Below, piece after piece: positions 1 through 6,015 of a DNA stretch of 6,839 nt. The stretch is from Bacteroidales bacterium. Lineage in GTDB: Bacteria; Bacteroidota; Bacteroidia; Bacteroidales; VadinHA17. The stretch spans positions 1 through 6,839 of the forward strand of contig DOZA01000162.1 of the NCBI GenBank assembly GCA_003518245.1, in the 5' to 3' direction. Below the pieces are notes generated by a model. The model was not told the origin of the DNA and searched no databases. It saw only the letters and a program-made list of their open reading frames with translations. The number at the start of each line of letters is the position of its first letter. The stretch's first letter is position 1. The position numbers were made by a program, and so were the translations under genes.

Positions 1-1762
1 TATCTTCTATCAGTTTGTCTGCTATTTCCCTGCGTAGCTCTTTCACATTGACACCTGCTGTTTCGCAAAGCTCATTAACCAGCTCTGACATCTCATTCTT
101 ATTATCCCCATCAATAGAGAATACTGCATCCATAGCTGACTTACGTATATTCTGGGCCACATCATATACATATACATCAAGTATATTCCTGGTCAGGCCG
201 GCGTCGCCCTTAATATTCTCTATTTTTTTCACCCTCAGTGCAAGTGATTCAGTAACGTATATCTCCATTATTATATCAGAGATATTATTAAGTACCTCCT
301 GCTCATGCACAAGCTTACGCCCGTATACTTCGGAAGCAGTATGCAGCAACAGAAGGGCAATTTTTTTCATATTTGACAGATAACCTGATTTCTCTGTGAA
401 GAAATCATCAGAGCTGCCTGCTTTGTATACTTTTATCCCCGCAAGATCTTCAACAAGTTTTTCTGCCATACCAAAAAGATCATAATCCCCTTTCATTGCT
501 CTTTTCATAGCAGTGTCAACCAGCAATATGCGGTTAATTTCATTCGTTCCTTCAAAGATCCTGTTTATTCTTGAGTCGCGGTATCCCCTTTCAACATTCA
601 TTTCAGATGAATATCCCATGCCGCCGTGTATCTGGACTGCTTCATCCACAACGTAATCGAGCATTTCAGAACCGTATACTTTCAATATTGCCGCTTCCAC
701 TGCATAATGAGATATTGCCTCTATCGTAGCACGCCCTTTTTCATGTCCTTCAGACTTGTATTGTTCAATCAGTTTATCCACATCCTGGCTTACCCTGTAC
801 ACTGCTGATTCTGCAGCAAACGTTTTTATCACCATTTCAGCCAGTTTATACTTGATAGCACCAAAATTTGCTATCAGTGTTCTGAATTGTTTTCTTTCAT
901 TGGCATATTTCACTGAATCGTTAATAGCTTTCTTGGCAGCGCCCAATACACTTGCACCAAGCTTGATCCTACCCATATGTAATATATTCAGCGCTATTCT
1001 AAAGCCTTCACCCCTTTTACCAAGAAGGTTTGATGAAGGGACTTTCACATCATTATAATATATCTGTGTTGTTGATGATCCTTTTATTCCCATCTTATGT
1101 TCATCAGGGCCAACAAGCACTCCTTCACTGCCGGCATCTACAATGAATGCACTTAAAACCCTGTCATTTTCAATTTTGGCAAATACTGTCTGAGTGTCAG
1201 CAAATCCCCCATTGGTAGCCCATATCTTTTGCCCGTTAAGTATATAATGACTGCCATCTTCGGAAGGAACGGCATTGGTCCTTCCTGCATTGGGATCACT
1301 TCCTGCTCCCGGTTCCGTTAAACAATATGTACCAATTAATTCTCCTGTAACAAGTCTGGTTACATAACGTTGCCTTTGATCTTCATTACCATAATATAAT
1401 ATTGGCAATGTGCCTATTCCGCTATGTGCCATAAAAGCTACCGAGAAGGAATAAGCTGCTCCAATAGCCTCGGCTGTCAGCATCTGGGTTACGAATGACT
1501 GACCGAAGCCCCCATATTCTTCGTTAACGGCTATACCCACCAAACCAAGATCCGTAGATTTTTTCACTAATTCTCTCATCAGCTCACGGTCACCCTTATC
1601 CAAATCATCGAGGCGGGGATATACCTCTGACTCAAGAAAATCCTTACATGTTTGAGCTATCATTTTTTGTTCTTCGTTGTACTCTTCGGGAATAAAAATA
1701 TCCTGAGGGTCAACTTCACGGACCAGAAATTCGCCACTTTTCAGAAGTTCGTTATTTTCCAT
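1..1762 (-). CDS. Long-chain-type acyl-CoA dehydrogenase (3' end cut by window edge)
   Basis: FAD enzyme that oxidises acyl-CoA to trans-2-enoyl-CoA in beta-oxidation and passes electrons to ETF. The open frame runs 587 codons from ATG at 1762 to the window edge without a stop. An in-frame TAA lies six codons upstream of that ATG, so the start is well fixed. Seen in order: N-terminal helical domain (about 30-140); middle-domain signature CLTEPGAGSD with Glu150; the FAD-contact motif ERKQF; the second family signature starting QIHGGMGY at 377; and the FEGTNEI motif with Glu404, the position of the catalytic base in VLCAD-like enzymes. About 170 further residues follow, so this is the long (about 600-residue) VLCAD/ACAD9-like class rather than the 380-residue short-chain class, and probably only 5-30 residues are missing. 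It is the last visible gene of the etf operon, 29 bases after the CCG protein. Chain-length preference is inferred from class only. Confidence 0.95.
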   Translation of the reverse strand, partial: MENNELLKSGEFLVREVDPQDIFIPEEYNEEQKMIAQTCKDFLESEVYPRLDDLDKGDRELMRELVKKSTDLGLVGIAVNEEYGGFGQSFVTQMLTAEAIGAAYSFSVAFMAHSGIGTLPILYYGNEDQRQRYVTRLVTGELIGTYCLTEPGAGSDPNAGRTNAVPSEDGSHYILNGQKIWATNGGFADTQTVFAKIENDRVLSAFIVDAGSEGVLVGPDEHKMGIKGSSTTQIYYNDVKVPSSNLLGKRGEGFRIALNILHMGRIKLGASVLGAAKKAINDSVKYANERKQFRTLIANFGAIKYKLAEMVIKTFAAESAVYRVSQDVDKLIEQYKSEGHEKGRATIEAISHYAVEAAILKVYGSEMLDYVVDEAVQIHGGMGYSSEMNVERGYRDSRINRIFEGTNEINRILLVDTAMKRAMKGDYDLFGMAEKLVEDLAGIKVYKAGSSDDFFTEKSGYLSNMKKIALLLLHTASEVYGRKLVHEQEVLNNISDIIMEIYVTESLALRVKKIENIKGDAGLTRNILDVYVYDVAQNIRKSAMDAVFSIDGDNKNEMSELVNELCETAGVNVKELRREIADKLIED

Positions 1763-1791
1763 TTTATCAGGTTTATATTAATTTATTATCT

Positions 1792-2586
1792 CTATATTTT
1801 TAAAGCCTTAACAATTAATTCAGCGATATCAAGATTTTTAATCTCTTCTTCCCTGTTTTTATATTTTAATCCATCTGTTATCATTGTCATACAGAAAGGA
1901 CATGCAGTAGCTATTATTTCAGCACCTGTTTTGAGTGCTTCTTCTGTCCTTTCAATAAATATCTCTTTATTACCCTTCTCTGCTTCCTTGAACATCTGTG
2001 CTCCGCCAGCGCCACAACACAGGGCGTGACTTTTATTACGCTTCATCTCTTTCAGTACAGGGCTGATTTTTCTAAGCAATGATCGGGGATCTTCATAGAT
2101 ATTGTTACCACGGCCCAGGTAACAGGGATCATGGTAGGTAATTATTGTATCATGTAAAACACTATCGTCAATTTTAAGCTGTCCTGAACGCATCATATCT
2201 GCAAGAAAACTGACATAACTGATAACCTCAAAGTCAGCACCCAGGTCCGGATACTCATTTTTAAAAATATTATAACAATGAGGACAAATAGTTATTACCT
2301 TTTTAATATCATAAGTCTTGAAGGTCTCAATATTCTGCATTGCCTGCATCTGGTAAACCATTTCATTCCCTGCTCTCCTTGCAGGATCACCTGTACATGT
2401 TTCTTCCTTTCCGAGCACTGCATAACTGACATCAAGAAATGTCAGTATCTTGGCAAAAGCGGCTGCAACCTTTTTATATCTGTCGTCAAAAGCACCTGCA
2501 CAGCCAACCCAGTAAAGGTATTCAGCTTTCTCTCCCCTGTTGTGTAGATCTGCCATCACAGGCACTTTTATCTTTTTTGTTTGCAT
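1792..2586 (-). CDS. CCG-domain (Fe-S) protein, HdrD/GlpC-like; soluble subunit of probable ETF:quinone oxidoreductase
   Basis: Protein of 264 residues with two cysteine-rich CCG-type domains like those of heterodisulfide reductase HdrB/HdrD, GlpC and GlcF. Domain 1 has Cys29 (WVGCAG), Cys64 (ETCTGDPARRAG) and CPHC at 101-104. Domain 2 has Cys155 (HDPCYLG), Cys190-Cys191-Gly192 (LCCGAGG) and CPFC at 229-232. Domain 2 thus has the full CX34CC...CXXC set expected for a non-cubane [4Fe-4S] cluster, while domain 1 carries CTG in place of CCG. I chose ATG 2586 over ATG 2637: the longer form would overlap the upstream gene by 37 bases and adds 17 basic residues unlike the family, whereas 2586 leaves a 14-base gap and an N-terminus (KVPVMADL...GEKAEYLYWVGCAG) typical of Bacteroidota relatives as I recall them. 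Inferred role: partner of the upstream membrane protein, together equivalent to EMO/EtfD, which takes electrons from EtfAB. No signal peptide or membrane segment, so it probably sits on the cytoplasmic face. Confidence 0.9.
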   Translation of the reverse strand: MQTKKIKVPVMADLHNRGEKAEYLYWVGCAGAFDDRYKKVAAAFAKILTFLDVSYAVLGKEETCTGDPARRAGNEMVYQMQAMQNIETFKTYDIKKVITICPHCYNIFKNEYPDLGADFEVISYVSFLADMMRSGQLKIDDSVLHDTIITYHDPCYLGRGNNIYEDPRSLLRKISPVLKEMKRNKSHALCCGAGGAQMFKEAEKGNKEIFIERTEEALKTGAEIIATACPFCMTMITDGLKYKNREEEIKNLDIAELIVKALKI

Positions 2587-2600
2587 ATAAAGAATTATTC

Positions 2601-3923
2601 TTAATCGTTGACTGTCATTTCGATATTTTCTGCCCAAAGCATACGGTCTTCAGATGAATACTGCCATGGTGCACCATTATTCTCAATATTATTGAAAACT
2701 GCTTTCACCTCTCCTGGTGCAACACCTTCCTCCATTACCAGGTATCTTCTCATATCTATTATCAGCTCAGTATGGTTTATATTAACAGGACATTCTTTGG
2801 CACATGCATTACATGTTGTACAGGCCCACAGCTCCTCTTCCGTAATATAATCCCTCAAAAGGCTTTTCGAATCATCATAATCCTTCCCATTTTTCACCAT
2901 CCCCGGTCCCTTATCGTTCATCCTGGCCCTGATATCCATCATTATTTTTCTTGGCGAGAGTTTTTTCCCGGTAATATTTGCAGGGCATACAGCAGTACAT
3001 CTTCCACACTGTGTACATGATAAGGAATCAAGATAATTTTTCCATGTTACATCCTCAACATCCCTGACCCCGAATCTTTCAATCTCAGCTTCTGCAGGTG
3101 CAGCACTGAAAGCTGTTTCCGGATTCATCATTAATCTGACCTCCCTGGTTACATTATCCATATTAACCAGCTTACCCAAAGGACTGAGCCTTGAAAGATA
3201 CACATTAGGCACTGACATAAATACATGAAAATGCTTGCTGTACGGTAAAACGTTGGCAAATATGAATATCAGTACTATGTGTGACCACCAGTATATCTCA
3301 TGCTGATTGTGTAATGAACCTGTATCTGTGCTGTTATATATAGCAGAGATAAATGAACTGACTGGGAAAACCCCGGCCAATTCATTCCCACTCTTAAAGG
3401 TGTATGCATAATATGTGATATTCATCCCCAGCAAGCTGATCATAAGCAATAGTATAAGGGTAAGAGCAATATTGGCATCAATATGTGAAGATCTTTTCAT
3501 CTCATTACCTTCAAACCTTCTTATATGGAAAAATAACCTGCGGGCAAGGAATACAAGTATTGATATTGTTACCAGTAATGCAAAAATATCCCCTGAGGCA
3601 ATGATTATATCGTATAGTCCTCCTAGTATTTTAAGTACTCTTTCTGTTCCTGCAAGTCCATCAATGACCATTTCTATGCTGCCGATCAGGATAATGCAGA
3701 AGCCCCAGAAAACCAGTGCATGGAAAAAGCCTATAACAGGCATCCTGAATATCTTGGATTGGCCGAATGCCACCTTCATTGTCAGTTTAAGCCTTTTGCC
3801 TGTGTCCCTCACCTTAAAAGCAGGCTTTGTCAGCATAAAGAACCTCACCAGCCTCAGTGTAGTATAAGAAAAAACACCAAGAGTTACCAGAAGAACTATT
3901 GAGAAAATGATCTGTTTCTGCAT
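2601..3923 (-). CDS. Membrane cytochrome b-like/[4Fe-4S] oxidoreductase subunit, HdrE-HdrD(N)-like (EMO/EtfD type)
   Basis: A 440-residue protein. The N-terminal half has about five membrane helices (roughly 5-28, 62-88, 105-130, 150-176, 211-228) resembling NarI/HdrE-type b cytochromes. Candidate haem ligands are His68 (second helix), His215 (fifth helix) and His231/His233 in the PYSKHFH motif. The C-terminal half is soluble and carries two ferredoxin-type motifs: Cys303-306-309-313 followed by Pro (CTQCGRCTAVCP) and Cys368-371-374-378 followed by Pro (CTTCNACAKECP), expected to bind two [4Fe-4S] clusters. It lacks CCG domains; these are encoded by the next gene 14 bases downstream. Fused homologues with all parts are the ETF:methylmenaquinone oxidoreductase of Geobacter/Syntrophus and mycobacterial EtfD. 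Together with the etfBA neighbours this supports electron transfer from reduced ETF to menaquinone. Haem ligation and quinone specificity are inferred. Start ATG 3923 lies 23 bases after etfA. Confidence 0.9.
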   Translation of the reverse strand: MQKQIIFSIVLLVTLGVFSYTTLRLVRFFMLTKPAFKVRDTGKRLKLTMKVAFGQSKIFRMPVIGFFHALVFWGFCIILIGSIEMVIDGLAGTERVLKILGGLYDIIIASGDIFALLVTISILVFLARRLFFHIRRFEGNEMKRSSHIDANIALTLILLLMISLLGMNITYYAYTFKSGNELAGVFPVSSFISAIYNSTDTGSLHNQHEIYWWSHIVLIFIFANVLPYSKHFHVFMSVPNVYLSRLSPLGKLVNMDNVTREVRLMMNPETAFSAAPAEAEIERFGVRDVEDVTWKNYLDSLSCTQCGRCTAVCPANITGKKLSPRKIMMDIRARMNDKGPGMVKNGKDYDDSKSLLRDYITEEELWACTTCNACAKECPVNINHTELIIDMRRYLVMEEGVAPGEVKAVFNNIENNGAPWQYSSEDRMLWAENIEMTVND

Positions 3924-3946
3924 ATCATAAAATTGTACCCGGATAC

Positions 3947-4918
3947 TTAATCTGTCGTTGCACTTTTTACGGCCTCTATTAGCCCCGGCAGTACTTTCAT
4001 GGCATCACCCACTATTCCATACCTGGCCGTTTCAAATATCGGTGCATCTTTATCGGTGTTTATAGCCACAATACATTTTGATGAGCTCACTCCTGCAATA
4101 TGCTGTGTTGCACCCGATATACCGACTGCAATATAAAGGTTCGGAGCAATTATTTTGCCGGTTTGTCCCGTATGTTCCTCATGAGGTCTCCAACCCTCAT
4201 CAGATACAGGCCGGGAGCAGGCTGTTGCTCCCCCGAGAAGACCGGCAAGTTCAACCAGTGGCCCCCAGTTATCAGGCGACTTCATTCCCCTGCCTCCTGA
4301 AACAACAATTTCAGCATCTGTTAAGAGTAATTGACCGGTTTGTTTGTGTATATCCCTTACCTCCGTTTTTATAAGTCCTGCCTCAAGATCATAACCAATA
4401 TGCTCGATCTCGGCACTATTAACAGTTCCAACAATCTCAAATGAATTTTGAGCCAGTGTAATTATCTTAATATCTGACTTGATTACTACATTGGCGAAAG
4501 CATTCCCCGAATAAACCCTTTTATAAACAGTAAAAGGATCAGTGGACGAAGGCAGTTTGCTTACTCCTGATCCAATACCTGCACCCAACTTAACTGACAA
4601 TCTGGGGGCCAGTGCCTTCCCTGTATTATTGTTTGACAGTACTATTACTCTGGCATCCAGCTTCTTTGCAATATCTCCTATTACTACGGTGTAAGCCTGG
4701 CTGTCGAGCATTCTAAGATGCTCATTCTTTAAACTAAGGATTTTCGAAGCACCATAACTGCCCAGGCTTTTCAGTTCTGCATCATCAACATCACCAATTG
4801 ACAAAGCTGTTACTGATGAATCAAGCATTTTTGCTATCCCCGAAGCGTATGACACTAGCTCGTATGATAATTTTTTGAATTTACCTTCCCAGTTTTCGGT
4901 ATATACTAGTACAGACAT
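3947..4918 (-). CDS. etfA: Electron transfer flavoprotein alpha subunit
   Basis: 323 residues, normal length for EtfA. The N-terminal Rossmann-like domain (1-190) starts with MSVLVYTEN. The C-terminal FAD domain shows the family motifs in order: VVSGGRGMKS (205-214), SRPVSDEGW (235-243) with the conserved Arg236, GQTGK (251-255), the PROSITE-like EtfA signature LYIAVGISGATQHIAG (261-276), and INTDKDAPIF (286-295). It forms a heterodimer with EtfB, binds the electron-carrying FAD and shuttles between acyl-CoA dehydrogenase and the membrane oxidoreductase encoded next to it. There is Thr where many EtfAs have Ile in the GISGAIQH stretch, a mild change. It starts 20 bases after the etfB stop; that gap contains a run of eight A on the coding strand and no clear Shine-Dalgarno beyond AAGGAA over the etfB stop region. 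Bifurcating ETFs share this fold; the operon context favours a classical, quinone-directed ETF. Confidence 0.97.
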   Translation of the reverse strand: MSVLVYTENWEGKFKKLSYELVSYASGIAKMLDSSVTALSIGDVDDAELKSLGSYGASKILSLKNEHLRMLDSQAYTVVIGDIAKKLDARVIVLSNNNTGKALAPRLSVKLGAGIGSGVSKLPSSTDPFTVYKRVYSGNAFANVVIKSDIKIITLAQNSFEIVGTVNSAEIEHIGYDLEAGLIKTEVRDIHKQTGQLLLTDAEIVVSGGRGMKSPDNWGPLVELAGLLGGATACSRPVSDEGWRPHEEHTGQTGKIIAPNLYIAVGISGATQHIAGVSSSKCIVAINTDKDAPIFETARYGIVGDAMKVLPGLIEAVKSATTD

Positions 4919-4938
4919 TTTATTTTTTTTAAAATTCC

Positions 4939-5682
4939 TTAGATAATTTTTTCTTCATTTTGCAGAATATCTATAAGCTCACCTGGTTTATCAGCATCAA
5001 TAAACCTGCATGCTTCTTTCTCGGGTGGCATTTCATATGAAACAACATCGGTAAGAGGCTCTACATCAGTTGGCTCAACCACTTTTATAGGCTTCGACCT
5101 GGCCATCATGATACCTCGCATGGCCGCTATCCCGGGTTCTTTAGCTATACCTTTCTGAACTATAGCAACAAATGGAAGAGGTAATGATAATATTTCTTTC
5201 CCCCCATCAATCTCACGTGTAATAATTACATCCCCGTTTTCAATACTTATATTAGATACGGCTGATACTGAAGGATATTGCAAAAATTCAGCTATCATGC
5301 TACCAACTGTTGATCCATTAAAATCACTCGATTCAATGCCGCACATGATAATATCGAATTGTTCCGACTTAATTACCTCAGCCAGCTGAGCTGCAACAAA
5401 ATAGGCATCATGTGGCTCAGCATTTATTCTTATAGCGCTATCTGCTCCTATAGCAAGAGCTTTTCTTATGGTAGGTTCTGCTGAAGCCGGTCCGACATGA
5501 GCGACTGTCACTGCTTCCACCTGCCCCGGATTATTGTCTTTAAGTTCAAGAGCCCGGGTCAGGGAAAGCTCATCCCATGGATTAATAACCCATTGAATAC
5601 CGGTGGTATCAAGCTTGTTCTCAACAAATTTAATCCTGGTTGTCGTATCAGGTACATTACTGATGCATACAAGTATCTTCAT
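4939..5682 (-). CDS. etfB: Electron transfer flavoprotein beta subunit
   Basis: 247 residues, normal length for EtfB/FixA, and the first gene of the operon. Recognisable family features are the N-terminal strand MKILVCISNVPDT, NPWDEL (34-39), RKALAIGAD (73-81), the nucleotide (AMP or FAD) loop GIESSDFNGSTVGSM (115-129), REIDGGKE (156-163) close to the EtfB signature, and MRGIMMARSKPIKVVEP (188-204) with the C-terminal recognition-loop region. It pairs with EtfA; the beta subunit is the one that docks on acyl-CoA dehydrogenases. The nucleotide loop departs from the common GKQxxDxxxxQTG form (Lys and both Gln are absent), so whether AMP or a second flavin is bound cannot be told by eye. The ATG at 5682 gives the standard N-terminus. 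The leader just upstream is AT-rich without a Shine-Dalgarno, and a good promoter lies about 100 bases upstream. Confidence 0.97.
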   Translation of the reverse strand: MKILVCISNVPDTTTRIKFVENKLDTTGIQWVINPWDELSLTRALELKDNNPGQVEAVTVAHVGPASAEPTIRKALAIGADSAIRINAEPHDAYFVAAQLAEVIKSEQFDIIMCGIESSDFNGSTVGSMIAEFLQYPSVSAVSNISIENGDVIITREIDGGKEILSLPLPFVAIVQKGIAKEPGIAAMRGIMMARSKPIKVVEPTDVEPLTDVVSYEMPPEKEACRFIDADKPGELIDILQNEEKII

Positions 5683-5734
5683 CTGTCTTATATTTTAGAT
5701 TTTAATGTTGTGTTTATTAGTAAATTACCTTGTA

Positions 5735-5765
5735 CAAATATAAAATTTAACCCTCTCATATCTAA
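5735..5765 (-). promoter_or_regulatory. Possible second, proximal promoter of the etf operon
   Basis: A second exact TATATTTG (5742-5735, minus strand) lies 44 bases downstream of the first. Its -33 position, 19 bases upstream, reads TTAG (5765-5762) instead of TTTG, so this is a weaker match. The -7 element overlaps the palindrome TTGTACAA (5730-5737), which could be an operator. It may equally be a chance match in AT-rich DNA. Confidence 0.25.
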
Positions 5766-5778
5766 CATTTTGAGCGAA

Positions 5779-5809
5779 CAAATATATAAAAAAATGAATC
5801 ACTTCCAAA
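5779..5809 (-). promoter_or_regulatory. Bacteroidota-type promoter of the etfBA-EMO-acyl-CoA dehydrogenase operon
   Basis: On the minus strand, TTTG (5809-5806), a 19-base spacer and TATATTTG (5786-5779) match the Bacteroidota primary-sigma consensus (-33 TTTG; -7 TAnnTTTG) exactly at all defined positions with normal spacing. Transcription would start near 5773, giving a leader of about 90 bases before etfB. The match is seen in the sequence; promoter activity is inferred. Confidence 0.65.
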
Positions 5810-5836
5810 TCGATAATGCTTATACCAGCCAGGAAA

Positions 5837-5940
5837 GTTCGAAATATGAATACTACTTATCTAATTGTCTATATGTACGTTAGACACATACTAAAGCATG
5901 GCGATTGTTGACTGTTCGAAAAAAAATACTGCTATCTGTC
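5837..5940. repeat. Imperfect direct repeat between the divergent genes
   Basis: Copy 1 (5837-5869) and copy 2 (5914-5940) share, in the same order, the blocks GTTCGAAA, AATACT, CT, ATCT and GTC, with short insertions in copy 1. The copies begin 77 bases apart. GTTCGAAA contains the palindrome TTCGAA. This could be a duplicated regulator-binding site or an old local duplication; the alignment was made by hand with gaps, so chance similarity is possible. Confidence 0.3.
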
Positions 5941-5952
5941 AATCCTGGGATG

Positions 5953-5983
5953 TTAGTTTTATAAATATTTTATAATAAATTTC
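5953..5983 (+). promoter_or_regulatory. Possible weak promoter of the EamA transporter gene
   Basis: TTAG (5953-5956), a 19-base spacer and TAAATTTC (5976-5983) match the Bacteroidota consensus with one mismatch in each element. A start near 5990 would give a leader of about 25 bases before the ATG at 6016. It is the best plus-strand candidate I found in the intergenic region, but the surrounding DNA is very AT-rich, so chance matches are likely. Confidence 0.25.
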
Positions 5984-6015
5984 ATAATTTCACCCCTCGT
6001 TTCAGAAGCAGAGGG

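Larger units (their letters stand above)
5683..6015. other. Divergent intergenic region between etfB and the EamA gene
   Basis: This 333-base AT-rich stretch holds no convincing gene; open frames entering it from the antisense of etfB have no family features. It contains one strong and one weak candidate promoter for the etf operon, a weak candidate promoter for the transporter gene, an imperfect direct repeat (5837-5869 and 5914-5940), an 8-base palindrome TTGTACAA (5730-5737) and a short inverted repeat TGTCTA/TAGACA (5866-5871 and 5881-5886). No tRNA, riboswitch or terminator was recognised. Confidence 0.8.

Noticed and set aside
15..383. Plus-strand open frame of 122 codons
   Set aside because: It is antisense to the C-terminal part of the acyl-CoA dehydrogenase, which has clear family motifs; the antisense product is low-complexity Ser/Ile-rich with no recognisable domain.
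2587..2637. Longer start for the CCG protein at ATG 2637
   Set aside because: It would overlap the upstream coding region by 37 bases and add a 17-residue basic extension without family similarity; ATG 2586 fits the operon spacing and the family N-terminus.
3415..3867. Plus-strand open frame of 150 codons
   Set aside because: Antisense shadow of the membrane-helix region of the cytochrome b/FeS gene; the hydrophobic look is a by-product of the opposite strand.
4923..4930. Run of eight A (coding strand) between etfB and etfA as a slippage site
   Set aside because: It lies in the gap between two intact genes, so slippage would not change a protein; A-rich leaders are normal in this phylum.
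3947..5682. Bifurcating ETF (Bcd/Etf or FixAB type)
   Set aside because: No FixC/FixX or butyryl-CoA dehydrogenase-type partner is present. The long acyl-CoA dehydrogenase and HdrDE-like membrane proteins point to a quinone-directed ETF, though sequence reading alone cannot exclude bifurcation.
5497..5883. Plus-strand open frame reaching into the intergenic region
   Set aside because: Its first half is antisense to etfB and the rest is AT-rich with no motif, no good start site and no family resemblance.
5866..5886. Inverted repeat TGTCTA/TAGACA as a terminator or operator
   Set aside because: The stem is only six AT-rich pairs with a nine-base loop and no T-run follows; divergent genes need no terminator here. 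Too short to call an operator without other copies.
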